Source of the DNA: Ascidia mentula
Taxonomy: Eukaryota; Chordata; Ascidiacea; Phlebobranchia; Ascidiidae
Assembly (NCBI GenBank): GCA_947561715.1
Contig: OX387199.1
Location: forward strand, 2,361,001 to 2,425,000
Direction of reading: 5' to 3'
Length of the DNA stretch: 64,000 bases
Shown here: one piece after another, positions 12,301 to 39,986 of the stretch
Position numbering within the stretch: the stretch's first letter is position 1
Layout: every line of letters starts with the position of its first letter
Made by a program: the position numbers and the translations under genes
The notes under the pieces: generated by a model
Told to the model about the DNA's origin: nothing
Seen by the model: the letters and a program-made list of their open reading frames with translations, nothing else
The model's database searches: none

Positions 12301-15300
12301 GTTTTTCAATATATGCTGCATTTTTCTCCAAAAATATCGTGATATTGTACTCTCCATGGCGACGTAATGATAAAATATCCAACTATCGATGAAGATTGTT
12401 ACATTTCACTTATCATGTAGAAAAATGGCGATACAAATCCATCTTTTGAATCAAATGAACCCGTTCTTTGTCAGTGAAAAGATTATTCTTCATTTAATTA
12501 GTTTTGAGCAGATAAGGGGGATACTCTGTGCCTCCTATGTTGTTGTGCCCATTAAGAACGACTTCGCCTTCAAGGTCAACGACACAATTTGTCAAACAGT
12601 TCGCAATTTACCTCACGATACTTTCAAGCGATAAGGAAAATATCGCTATCGCCCCATTCCCAATAACCTCCACAATGTCCTCGTGGCGTTTCGCGATCAA
12701 TCGAGCATCTTGCATCGGTGAGATTGGGCGATAGTCGATGTCCCTGATATGACGAATTGCGATTTAATTGATACTTCCCCACCTTCTCGCCGATCCGAGC
12801 CGGCACACGTTCGCACGATCTCTATATTAGGTCGCATTTTGCTTCCCGGAAGCGACCAGGGAGTGTTGTTTGTTACTTCAAGAGCAAAATGGTGGAAACT
12901 TCGTATGAAGGAGATTTGGCCTGAAATGTTTCATGTTTTTTTTTTTTGCTGAAGTTTGAAAAATCATTTTTAATTTTTGTGATAAATATAATTCTATAAA
13001 TTATGTCTACCCGCTATGAAAACTTTTTTTTGTTAAAAGGAAACACAACTAAATAACTATTATTATGACTCTTTTGCTTTTATCGAAACAAAACAGTTTC
13101 GGAAATTTTATTTCTAAAAAGCAGCGCAATCAAACTTGATTCGGATTACCATAAAAAAAAACTCGCTTCTCTTCATGAGAAAAAAAAACGCATCAAACAA
13201 TCTCACGATATTTCCACAGGTTCCCCTCGACCCAACTTGCGAATCTTACCCTGACAGCCCGATGTGCGCCAGGAACAACCCTTTCTATTTCCTATGGATG
13301 AAAGTACCTGCAATGTACAAGTGTACGGGACCTACTGGATCTGACGTCTACCACGCTTGCACGATGCACGTCCTAAAGGGTGGCTACGTTCCCTGCTTCG
13401 TGTCACGTCCATTTGTAAGTAAAATTTCTTCGCCAACTACTTTTCACATAAACAATCAATAAAATGAGTGCATTTATGGTGTGACGCACAACGATCTTAC
13501 CAGCTAAATAGCCGACATAGTCCCCACGAAAAGTTGAAGTCTTGTCTTCTACTTAGCTGATAAGATCGTTATAAGTCACACCATAGCTGCACTGATAAAA
13601 ATAATTAAGTCAAAACAGTGGCCATGTATGCAGCTCGCTATGATAAATATTCTTGTCTCTGTTGCTTAAACAGTTAATAAAATTTTGTGCTACTGTAAAG
13701 GATGGTATATGATTTATAGTAACTATAACCTTCGGGTAAAAATTTACGTGGATTTTATTAATCCAATATTTCGTCTGCCAACGTACTTGGGTATAAGGCA
13801 GGGCAGACAAAATGTTTCTTCAACAAAATTTTACAGTAAGTTGTGTCGATATAACGCATGGTAAGGAATTAAAACTAAAAACAGTTTTTTTGGAGAAATC
13901 TTTCGTTTTTTTCTGGACTTGTTTGTTGGGCGACTTTCTTTTCGTACCACACTATTGTCATTTCTTCACTTTACAAATGTACTCATAGAACCTACATAGT
14001 TGTTTCGACCTGACATAGAAATACAACCTTTTTACTTTTATTATCATCCTCAGGAGAAAACCGTGTTCCTCTGTTACATGGGAGTCCTCAGCGGAATTTG
14101 TTTCCTCATTTCGGCGATGGAACTCGGTCTCGTGTCCGTCAGGAGATTCTGGAAAGTTCGAAAACCAAAACACAAGTAAGTATCAAATGTACGCTGCACG
14201 ATTTATCACCGGGGAAACATAATGCTCAGTGTTCAAAACCTTGGGAGTTTTTTTCTGAATAAAATCCATGTTATTTTCACCACTTGGCCACACTGTATGT
14301 AAGGCAATGCTGCAATGTAAGGCAATCTTTTTTTAAAAAAACATAATCCTGTAAATTTAAAAGAATTGACTGCAAAATAATTTTCAATTATCAGTCAGAA
14401 TCCAATTATCAGTCGATCGTATACGCCGAATTTCCCAATCCTTATGGCTTCGATATTCGTATCTTTGTACGTGATCCCAATCACGTTTTTCTTCTTCCAC
14501 TAAAGTTTCACCAGTTCTCGATTTAGGCATCTTTTCCGCGGTCACCCCCATCAACAGAGAAACGAATCCGTCTTCTACGGACCGGCACCGACCGCCCCCT
14601 CATCCAAATATTACGACGAAGCAAATTTCTACCCGAGTTTGGCCGTTCCCGTTCGTCTGGCGAGCAGTGAGTATGTATTTGGTCTTGTATTTTCTGTTGT
14701 TGTTGTTGCATGTGAATATGAAAGCCAAGGCCGTAAAGTTGCTGGTTAATACACAGTGCTCTGCTGTGTGTAGCTCATTGATTCAATAATACTGATGATG
14801 AACGCAGTATTAAGATGAATAATAGCATAATAGCTTTGGCTCTCATATTAAATGTAATTAACTCCACGTATTTTGCACCTAAATACGCAATGTAGTACGC
14901 AACTAACAATTTCGTGGCTTATAGGCTTACAAGGTCATTCGTTCATAAGTGTATTGAGCTTAGGTGTGGTATTTTTTGACGTATACACGGAGTGGGTCGT
15001 TTCACGTTATAAGCAGTTTAGTGAGATTAGCTTCCATTCTTAAATCCGTTTTTCCAATAAACGACCTCCGTGGCTTCCAATAACTGAAATTAAAACCTAA
15101 ACACACAAACACGAAAAAGTGCTTAAATCCCTTGCCAGTCCCAACGTAAGCGGCCTTGCTCGTGTTCAACCTTGTAACGCGAAACCCACGATAGCCATCG
15201 TTCGCTTCATGAGCCGAATATTCGGCTGAAATGTACATTTTCCATTTTCTCGTTGCTTCGCTATCCACTAAGCGATCGGCGCAAAAAGCACTTTTGTGAT

Positions 15301-16839
15301 TGTGCGCTGCCTCCGGTGAAATTGTTCCAGCAAACTTGCACCACATCTACAACTAATGTTACTACGCGATGCAACGTAGAGTGGGGCGGTTTACTTTAAT
15401 ACGACCTGTAGTCGTGTATCGCCACACGCGCTATTCCACGCGGTTGGCATTCAAACCGGGGATAATGGGGCGGGAAAATGTTAATCCTTCTGAAACGGGT
15501 TTCGGTCCCTTGTTCAAATTGACGTTTTTCAGCAAGTTCAACCAAGGTAACGTTTAAGTGCCGAAATTTTGGCGATGGAACTTTCCATTACCTTCTGGCA
15601 TATATAAGCGTAGAAATCGACATAATATAATCTACTTTTATTTGTGTCAAAACGTCAGTTCCTTAGCAGCAACACCAACACAAAATTGAAAATGTGGTTT
15701 TGGGAATAAGTAAATTAACATTCTTGGAGTATATATTAACTTCCAAGTGTTGGTTTCCACTGGATACATCGAGGGACAGCGAATTTCGATAAATCGTTTC
15801 ACAAAAACTTATCTTGTCGCGTTACCAACCGGACGTAATAGTCATCTCTGATAAAAGCCGAAAAATTAGTCAAACCCAGAAATCATCTTCATCTCCATTT
15901 CTCACAAAGTCAACCCTCTCTAATTGCCCCCATCCTCGTTTTGTTTACGCCGATACGACTGATAGTAGCCGATATATCGCTCGTACTCCCCCAGTCTCCG
16001 CAATTACCCTGTCACCTCGTCTCCTAGATGCCAACACGTATTTTGGCCCAAAACACCTTGCGGTTTTCAATGCTTATTGCCCCAACATGCACATGAAAGT
16101 GTTCGGCATGACTCCACAGCGTCAGCACCGTTCTTATCGCCAAACTGATAACTGAGATAGCGGCGCACGTGTCTGATTTTGCCGATGTAATATCCCAGGT
16201 TTGCGCACAAGAAACGACCGATGTCGTTTGTTTGACTGAGAATCCGTATATTCAGACAGCTTTTAATTTCCCTCCCGTATCTTACTGTAGCTTTTGTATC
16301 AACTGTTACATTTTCCAGTTCGTTAACGTCGTAAATGCGTCCTGATGTTAGAACGTGAGTAAAACATCCCACTAGAGAAGTTTATTGATGACGCGTTGTT
16401 AGGCAACATTGGTGCTGCCGTTTTAGTGCAGATTTTCGAAATTTTGTTTAGATGTAAGACCGATACAGAAACACAAAATCACGAACTAACCAATCCAATG
16501 CTGCATGGCATTAGAAAAATAAAATATTTTTCTCCATTTTTTAATTTATTTATTTTTGTATTTTATTAAGTTTGTTCAATAAAGTATGAAGCAAGGAAAT
16601 GTTTTTTATTCAAAAAAAAAACATGTGTGCGGTAACAATGCCCAACATGCGCACGTTTTTAGTTAGTTTTGATTTCCGCCAACGATTTTTCGACACCGTT
16701 GTTGTTTTTTTTCGTAGGATTCCAAAACCCCCACCTAGCGGAAAAGCGAGTCCAGATAAATGAAGAGGAACGTCACAGCGACCGCGAAAACGAAAAGGAG
16801 AACATGTCCAGCACAGCTTCTGTCAAAAGTTACGTGTAA
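6373..16839 (+). CDS. Connexin (gap-junction channel subunit), ten coding exons
   Basis: Four-pass gap-junction protein. Exons: 6373-6405, 6667-6757, 9159-9271, 9527-9661, 10475-10567, 12129-12236, 13220-13414, 14054-14175, 14527-14666, 16718-16839; they join in frame to 383 residues. The start MWHLVEKISEQ is connexin-like. Loop E1 has the canonical C-X6-C-X3-C (C52, C59, C63), followed by the M2 start FWAFQ. A basic cytoplasmic loop, M3 and M4 (after residue 256) follow. Loop E2 keeps the CFVSRP signature, but its cysteines are spaced C226-X11-C238-X11-C250, with two extra cysteines at C198 and C207; vertebrates typically have C-X4-C-X5-C. The C-tail is short, charged and ends SYV, a possible PDZ ligand. 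The last junction is best read as donor A|GTGAGT at 14666, giving an in-frame arginine. The orthologous vertebrate class cannot be assigned. Confidence 0.93.
7591..7620. promoter_or_regulatory. Three phased AACCGGTT sites (Grainyhead/CP2-like)
   Basis: Three AACCGGTT cores lie in tandem at an exact 10-base period inside connexin intron 2. AACCGGTT matches the Grainyhead consensus, and the spacing also gives CCGG-N6-CCGG, fitting the CP2/LSF pattern CNRG-N6-CNRG. A regulatory role is inferred from the motif only. Confidence 0.45.
11278..11322. repeat. Interspersed inverted-repeat element, partial copy 1 (one end only)
   Basis: Carries one terminal segment of a family found five times in this window: GAGACCTTTTAGG, then AACAGTGGCCATCTGTCTGC. 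It lies in the connexin intron 10568-12128. Only one end is recognisable. Confidence 0.6.
13471..13641. mobile_element. Interspersed inverted-repeat element, copy 2
   Basis: In connexin intron 13415-14053. Internal inverted arms (TATGGTGTGAC... CGATCTTA and their complement near 13565-13585) are followed by AGCTGCACTGAT and AACAGTGGCCAT, the end sequence shared with the copies near 11300, 52750, 55100 and 60150. It has no coding capacity, so it is a short non-autonomous DNA element. Confidence 0.55.
14667..16717 (+). other. Last connexin intron, 2 kb, no gene recognised
   Basis: Bounded by donor GTGAGT at 14667 and a T-rich acceptor ending TTCGTAG at 16717. Open frames on both strands (for example 15002-15346 on the minus strand) have no domain I recognise. 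The 15000-16400 part is less AT-rich than its flanks, which may explain the chance open frames; a regulatory role is possible but not shown. Confidence 0.5.
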
Positions 16840-19766
16840 ATATTCATCCGCGCACCACGAACACTGCACGTGCTTCCACGCTATTGTAACCAAACCGAAA
16901 ATAATTTTTAGTGCCGAATATTTGTGACCAATGGGCCATCTCCGTTTCTAACGTGCCATCATTGTGCGTAAAGATATTGTGTTCAATTCGGGCTGCTGTG
17001 TTTCGTTGTTGCAATTTCTTTTTTTTTCTTCTGTTCATTCGCTTCCCTTGCAGCAAATTTTGAAGTCATTCCTTGAAATGTTTTTTGCCAACTGCTCCGT
17101 TTACAAGTTTATCCGCGGGCTGCTATGTTTTAACGAGTCGCAGCAATAGTAACGAATGTACTTTTTTTTATTTGGTTTTTCTTTTCAAAATGCTCAGCAT
17201 CTGGTTTTTGGTGTAAACACTTTCACGTACTGCAAGCATCCTGTACTACACCCACACCTACCGCTGTAGAAGTGCCTACATACATAGCATAGCAGTTTTA
17301 GTTTTTTGTATGTCGCCAACACGAATAGTAGATTGTAAAATGTTTGAAACGACGCCTCAGGAATTTACAATAATCACTTATCTTATCAAAATAAACACAC
17401 ACATTTAAAACACACATTAATAAACACAACATTTGACTACACCCATTGAACGCCATACAAACAATCTGTTGCCTTGTTTTTATACAATGTACAGCGCTTA
17501 ATCGCATCCACGTCTGCAATATTACATTGTACAAACCCACAATATGCGTTCGCCTTTCATTCCACGTGGTTCTGCCACTGTGTGGAGAATTGAGTGTCTT
17601 TCCCGGACTGTGATGATATCTGGCTCTCAGAGCGACTACGTGCTGCACGCAACTGGAATTCAGCCTATTTTGTTTCTTCGTTGATTTTCTTAACTGCTGA
17701 CACTTTTACCAAAAATTCTGTGTTTTTCGTGCACGCTGGTGTCACAATGTATCGTAATCCCGATTCTCATGATGATGTTTTCGTTCTTTCGCGCAGTCGG
17801 TTTAGGTAACAGCCTGTACAAATTGTAAATAAACGTATTTGCACCGCAATTGGTTGATGCGCAAAAAGCCTTGGATTAAGATCATTTGCTGGGAAAACTT
17901 GTCTATCGAGTTGAACAGCAACAGTAAAATTAAGACGTGTTTAGTAAGTTTTTGTGCTTCTGCTCGACAAAAACGACTGCAATTAAAGTTATCCCATCTA
18001 TATGAAATTACGCTCTATGACATTACAAGAGGTAAAGGAATTCGTGGCAAAAAATTTCAGAGGTTGTGGTTTTTGTCGTCCTGTATTTTAGCAAGCTTGG
18101 CGTTTATGAAACGACATTATGACGACACACAAGGAATGCGGAAACGCTAGCGGACGTCATTTGGAAGAAAAATTTCCAAAACCAGCCGCTAGGTGACGCA
18201 ACACAGTGAAGCGAGAAAGGTTGAAGCACAGTGAGGCGTGGGAGAGGGAATGATGTCGTAACCCAAATAATGTTTTGTGCTACTGGGAATAGTCCATAGG
18301 AATGGATGCGTTGTATTAAGTTTGTAAACTTACGGGTTCGACCAGCAAGGGGGTAGAGCGCGATATTAAAGAATTATGTAGAATCACTGTTTTTGACACA
18401 ACACACACGATAATACAATTCTTATTAACCACGCTCCACAGAAATGTACAGGCCCAATATATCGGAAAACAAGCGATATTGGGGATCTGTATTATTTAAC
18501 TATAAACATGTTAGGTGGATTTGCAATGCTTTACGTGGAATCACAACAAACACGTAATAAATAGGAATAAAATCACTCGAAAATCCTCGCAAGAAGACCA
18601 GGAACAACTTTCAAGGGCCAAATATACACACAATCCGTCATTCTTTGTTCTGTGTTGTTATAAGCGCATCGTGTCTCTGTATATGACGTCACAAAACACT
18701 CGCAGCGACGGGAATTGAATTTGAAGGAACAACATTGGGGAATGCCTGGTGCGTTTGGGCAAAAACATCGACTACGACAGGTGGAATTTTTTGACAAACA
18801 CTCATTGAAATCACCATTTCTTACGGTGACACCAAGTTCGAATATGAATACTAGAATATGATTGTTCGTTAATTGCTGCTTAATGCTGGTAAATCGATTC
18901 GTTTAAACGGTTGCAACGAACGAAACAGCCGCGATGTTGGAATATTTGACCATGGAAGCACATCACCACCTACGATCACAGAAATACACTTTTCAAGTTT
19001 TACAATTAAGAAAAAAAAAGACTGAAATGTCTTTGCAACGCTTTTCGAAATATTTAAGCATCTTACAGGCATCTAAAATCCATATTTTTCTATTAATTTT
19101 TTGTCGCTTGAATGAATAAAATACAGAAAAAATCATAACAAGGCGCCGTGTGCAAGAACGACCGACGTACAAATTCCGGAAGAGAGCATTTCCAATCACA
19201 TGGAACATGGCGGTCACGTTACCTGGGCGCCATCTTGGCATAGGGCAGTTTAAACAGTTGTTCGAATTCCGCGATGAGGGTTTTGACATTTCGGCACACG
19301 GCTTCGATCACACGTGAAAATGTGGACGCCGACTGAGCGGGGAATTGTCTTTGGCACAAGACTGGAGTGGAACATTGATACAGGAAAAACGTTTACACTT
19401 TTGAAACTGGTTTTCGGCGGCGGTTTCATCAACTTACCCTGTGACGTGTTGTTCAAATATTACCGCTACATTGTATGACGTACGCATGATATGTAACTTC
19501 AACACTACACAGAAATATTCTGCAAAAATATCGGGCATATCGTTCACAAGGAGTGGTAACGACTAAACACACAATTGCTGGTGGGGAATGGTGTCGTTCC
19601 ATAGCTGGAATTGTTGTCTCGGGAGGAATGAAAAAATATAAAATAAACACTTGCTCACAGAAAAATAATTTTCGGAAACACTGTTGCGCGTTATGGGAAT
19701 TACGTGTTACGCAGCACGGGACATCTAAAAACGTATATAAACATCCAAAAGTGCTCCGGAAAACAG
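16840..19766. other. Intergenic region between convergent connexin and KCTD7-like genes
   Basis: No protein gene recognised. The likely connexin 3' UTR comes first, with candidate AATAAA signals near 17390 and 17420. At 19204-19240 two ATGGCGG-type motifs occur, one on each strand, resembling YY1 sites. The rest is AT-rich sequence without clear structure. Confidence 0.5.
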
Positions 19767-22700
19767 TCACCACCACTTAAATTTGAATTCAAAGATGGAG
19801 CGCTTGCAGTAGTTCTGTCCAATGATCTGCTTATCGCAAACCCCTATGCATCTGTGTTCAATCTCGTAACCTTTCTCAGCCAGGTCGTGTTTAATGCAGT
19901 CGATCAAGTCGTAGACGTCGGGAGTCGCCGTCCAAGGACCGAACGTAACACTGGCGTCGCACCTGTAACATACCGGTATTATTTTTCACACCGAAGATGA
20001 ACACCGCATGCTGTGTTTTAAAGTTTGCTTAAGAAACAGTTGACGTTGTTACGGCTTTATTGCAAAGCAAAGAACGTTCCATGTGAATTTTCAATTTCCT
20101 GTTAAAAACAGAGCGTTTTGTAGAGTAAAAAAATAGCAGCTACACCGCTAATCAAATGAGAAGTACAACACAAAGAAAATGCAGTCAAAACCCGGAAATG
20201 ACGTTTTATAAGCCTGGGGCAGAACAATGCGATAGCAGTTTCACTTACGTACTAATGCTGAATACACTGACATGTTTTCAGTCAACGGTATTGGCTATAA
20301 GGCGGAAGTTGTCCACCAATTGTGTGTTTTAAGGATCGCAGACATTATACCAAGTTCTGGCGCATTATCGTAAGTTAGCCACGTATAACTTTACTCTCAA
20401 TTTGCCTTAAGGGTTGTAATATGGAGTTTTCGGGTAATGAATATAGCCAACACTTTTCCATCGTCCGTAAAAAATCAAGTAACATAATCACAAAATATTA
20501 AAAGTGATGCTTAAGTGTTGAAACATCAGAAATATATCAGAGATGAAGCAATGCAGTTAATTGCTCTGGAAGTGAGTCGAGGCAACCATAAACCGGTTAT
20601 TGATCGTAACAGTGGGCGTGGTTGCGGGGCAACGATGTTCGACAAATGAAATACGACGTGTCGATCAACACACAGCCAACATGTTTGACTGCACAATATA
20701 AGCGTCATAACGCACCGGATGTAGGCTTCTTAAATAAACAAACAAACAAAAAAAAGACAAAGGAAAGATACCATATTTCCAAGTGAATTCTCTTTAAAAC
20801 ATATGGATGTATTAGATTAATTTGCACGAAATCACAGCTTTGGTACAAAGAGTACCCACTACATTGATATGATGCAAATAAAGCAAGGCAACCTCCATGG
20901 TTTAAATAGTGCAGCAACCGTTACTGCGGTACGGCTCAGTGCCACATTGGAATAAACACATGCTAATCACCCCACCAGCACTAAATGCAATGACTAATAG
21001 CTCCACCGCCGTACTCTTATTGCAAACGGCTTTAGGTCACGTAATTGCTCAGGGCGGCAATAAAATGACCTTATCGACCTTCACGCTATGAAAAGTGCAG
21101 CTAGTACTGAGGCAGAGTCGATAAAAACACCTGGTCTGCTTTCATTTTGGAAGGTTTTTTTTTGTTTGCCGGGCTATTTGGAACTAGGTACATACACTAT
21201 TGATTTACTACACACACGGTTTGGCACATTTCTGTCTGAAATCATTTCACTACACCCTGTGACTGATTTAATGTGTAGGTTCATAAAATGGCATGCACCC
21301 TAAGCAAAGTATTGAATGCAAATAGTACATTCACAATCATAAGTGAAATAACTTAAGATTAACCAAGTGCTCACCTGTGCCTTTCATGCACCAAACGTTG
21401 GTTGTGTTCTCCTGGGACAAGTGGTGGGACACTAGAGGGAAGCTCCTCCTTGTGAACACAAACCTTTAGTCTCAATATTCGGTCAGGATGCAGGTTTGCT
21501 ATATGCTGGGCTTCGGTCAACAAAAGGAGCAAGTTGGAATCATAATTGGGCACCTGAAAGCAATTTACATAATATGATCTGTAAGCAAAACAGCAACTAT
21601 TTTGGTGATGGAGCATTCTTTGAATTGCATAAATTATTGACTATCACAGATAAAAGTACATATCAGATGAAAAGAGTAGACTCACATGCTTAAGAAAATT
21701 TTTCTTTTGTTTTTCACCAGCTATTGGTCTCAAAACGTCCATTGCGTCAATCATTGCATGAATATTGTAGAACTGAGCTTCATGGTACACTTTCAAAGAG
21801 ATATTCAGACTTGGCAAACTACCTTCTCGGAGAAAGTCGAGGATGTGATGGAAGAGACTGCCATCACGATCGATAAAAAATCTAAGTGACAGGTCATTTA
21901 TTATTTAATACCTTTTAAATCTAGTCCAAATGTCAAGTTTGCATCCAAGAACATTCGCACAAGTTGCACAAAATATTCAAATAAAATGACCGAAATATGA
22001 AACTCTTCTTTATTTTATCAGGTTACAATTTTCTGGGCCACACTAACAGGGATTAAAATGTTACTTAATACCAACAATAAATGTTTTTTAAGCAAGAATA
22101 GATACCAGTAAAAGTTTACCTTCCGTCCCTATCAGTGTTGATTCTATGACGTCCACTAAACATGGCAGACAGCATTGACTCTGGGTATTTTCTTAGTGTG
22201 GACAAACTTGTCGTATGAAAAACCCCACCCACATTTAACTCTATGACTTCCGGGAATGACTGTACAATAACAGAAAAAGTGTTACGAATCAACACAGTAT
22301 CTTGTCCTCATTTACAAAAGAAAAAAGAGTACCAAAGGTTACAAAAACATATATCGTGCTTTCACTCTGCTACATATAGTCTAATATGTTTGATATATTG
22401 TAAGGTTTCTCAAACTGAGGGTCGCAGAAAAAAGCCATATGTGGAGGTGCCTTCATTTGTCACACAGTCTGTTGTTTACTGGGGGTTGCATAGGAATTTA
22501 AATTTATTTTTAGAAATGGGGTCATAATTCATAATGTGTCACAGAGCAAAAAACTGGAGCCATAGTGCAAGAATACTCAAGAAAAATGCCTACTGCACAA
22601 CGACTTAATGTGGCATTATGTATGCAGTAGGTTTTAAACTTCCTAAATAGGAAAACCATTTTAAATGCCTTTTTCGATGCAACTTTGCACCACTTTGAAC

Positions 22701-23108
22701 AGTTGCATGTTTAATCCACAGCAAAAAAAATACATTGTCAAAACCGGGACAAGTTAATTTATGTTTGCATTTATCAATTAACCCTGCAATAATTGTTTAC
22801 TTCTACTTCGTTTTCATTCATACCTCAGTTAACATGTTTGGACTGGTAGTCATTTCTGTAGTGTTGTGGTTCACATCCAGAACTTTCACCAAATTCACTT
22901 GATTTTGCACCTGATTCAAATCCATGTCTTGCGTCTTGAACATCTGGGCTATCATTCCGTATGTCATTAACAGACCAGACGCATAACACGAAGCCGCTAC
23001 GTGCAGAGAATTAACACGTAATACAACGTGATGACCTGTTGCAGCTAACGCTACATAACAAAACGCGCGACCTCTTCCACGGCCTTCGGCAGTAAACAAA
23101 TCAGTCAT
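19767..23108 (-). CDS. KCTD7: KCTD7-like BTB/POZ protein, five exons
   Basis: Exons (minus strand): 23108-22824, 22259-22120, 21881-21686, 21553-21375, 19962-19767; all junctions are GT-AG and in frame, total 331 residues against about 289 in human KCTD7. Exons 2-3 encode the BTB/T1 domain, beginning SFPEVIELNVGGVFHTT and including the MLSAMFSGRH and FFIDRDGSLF blocks typical of KCTD proteins. Exon 4 holds RILRLKVCVHKEELP and exon 5 the KCTD7/14-type C-terminus (FGPWTATPDVYDLIDC, CIGVCDK, ending FKFKWW). KCTD proteins form oligomers, often as CUL3 adaptors; human KCTD7 is linked to progressive myoclonic epilepsy. The N-terminal 95 residues are not recognisable and the start is uncertain, with several in-frame ATGs in exon 1. 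KCTD14 is the close alternative. Confidence 0.9.
22392..22545. mobile_element. Possible hAT-like end in a KCTD7-like intron
   Basis: AAGGTTTCTCAAACTGAGGG followed by TCGC resembles the end common to hAT-type elements. The other end and a target duplication are not evident, so the extent is approximate. Confidence 0.3.
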
Positions 23109-23877
23109 GCGCAACGGTCCGTTGTAGACGTCACGTGTCAAAACATCGGATTTATAGGCGGCGAAAAAAATCTATTTAAAAAATATTTAAGTCTGCAGTT
23201 ACCACTTCCAATATGGTATTTTTAATCTCTTAGACACTAGCATATGCGAAAAAAAACTAATTGCAACAAAATGATCCATATAAGTCAATGAAACATGGAA
23301 ATTCAAGCGATCATTAATTTTATAATTAATTACTGCATTTTAATTTAAATTGATAAGCAAAAATAACAGGTGGCTGCTTTGTCCACACCTTACCGTTCGC
23401 ACACATTTGTGTGTTGCATACACTTATATAGGCCCCTATGGATCAGCTTTTGCGACCTGCCTGCGTCGCCGCAGTGTAATAGCATTTTCCAGGACATGTA
23501 GCCATAAAAAACTTGCATCTACAGCGTTATTTTGAAAACAAGTCTCAGCCGAGAACAACATAAACATGGTCACACTTTATTCTGTATTTTTATTGTATAT
23601 TTGCAATGGTAAAAGATGTTTTTCCCACAAAAACCGATGCCAAGTTGGCAAATGATTGGTCTTCAATTCATGCAGTCACAGCCGAAAAAAATAAAAACGA
23701 AAAAACAGTGACGCATATGGAAAACGCTATTCCTGGGTCAAAATGTAAAAGAAATCCGCCAGTTTTGTCTCGTTATTGAGTTCACACTGAAGTACAGAAT
23801 AAAGACACGCCAGTGTACAAGTTTTTGTCACCATAGATTCAACTGAAAACTATCCTACAGAAAGCCCCAACCAGTTA
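23109..23877. other. Short intergenic region between KCTD7-like 5' end and SUPT6H 3' end
   Basis: Both genes read on the minus strand, so this holds the SUPT6H 3' UTR and the KCTD7-like promoter. A minus-strand AATAAA (TTTATT near 23577) lies about 300 bases after the SUPT6H stop. No other gene seen. Confidence 0.5.
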
Positions 23878-39119
<15,242 letters not shown>

Positions 39120-39986
39120 ATTTTTCAATTAGAACTCACTTTATATTGTTAAACTATTCTACAAAACAGTATCTTGCAAAAGAGGAAGCGTTTGTTTACG
39201 AATTGACACTACCGTTAGTACCGCATAAGCGAACATGCAGTTAACTGCGGCGTGCAAGAAACGAGCAACCTACTTTGCCAATTCGACTTCCATCTTACAC
39301 TTACGACATGAATCACATTAACCTAATATTTTTCACATCCAAAAATAATGATTGTGGAGAAAGGAAAACACATTGTCGTCGTTTTTGATACCTCTCATAC
39401 GATTTTTAAAAACTGGATGAGAAAAACATAACATAGACTGGAAGAAAAACAGTCTATTTTTAAAATGGTCATAAATGTTTAATGTGTGCACAATAACAAC
39501 AAATATGTCGATCATACCTTTAGCACATCAAAATGACGTCCTTTACGGATTACACAAGTAAGCACAATCAGCAACAGAGGTCAGATGCACTACATTTCTT
39601 TTCCGTGATTGTTACTTGATTAAATATTAGTAGATAAGAACTTATCCACGCATATAATAAAAATACATTTTACTAAAACGAATAAAATGGAAATTTTAAT
39701 TTATTCTGTTTCTACTTTTCTGAAACGCCGCAACAGAGTATTGCCGAACTGACTGAAGACAATTTTTGTGTGATTTTTAGTATTTCTTTCCATCAAAAAA
39801 GTGCCTGTGATTACTTCATGTTGTACAGTTTAACTCCATACCTAACCTGCACACTATAATTATTACGCCATACAAGACAAAAAGTGCATATCACAAAATT
39901 TTAGTACTTGTAAAATTATGATAAACGGTAATTTCGACTGAACAAGGCGACATAAAATTAAACTGTCACTTATTGTCCGTGTAAAA
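39120..39986. other. Intergenic region between SUPT6H 5' end and C2orf69 3' end
   Basis: Contains the presumed SUPT6H promoter and leader next to 39119 and the C2orf69 3' UTR. A minus-strand AATAAA (TTTATT near 39707) lies about 280 bases after the C2orf69 stop. No additional gene seen. Confidence 0.5.

Noticed and set aside
15002-15346. Minus-strand 114-codon frame in the last connexin intron
   Set aside because: Residue composition looks protein-like, but there is no recognisable domain, no convincing splice partners, and the local rise in G+C makes long chance frames likelier.
39120-39128. SUPT6H start at 39128
   Set aside because: That codon is TTG; the first ATG in frame is at 39119 and gives the expected MADYMDNEAEES start.
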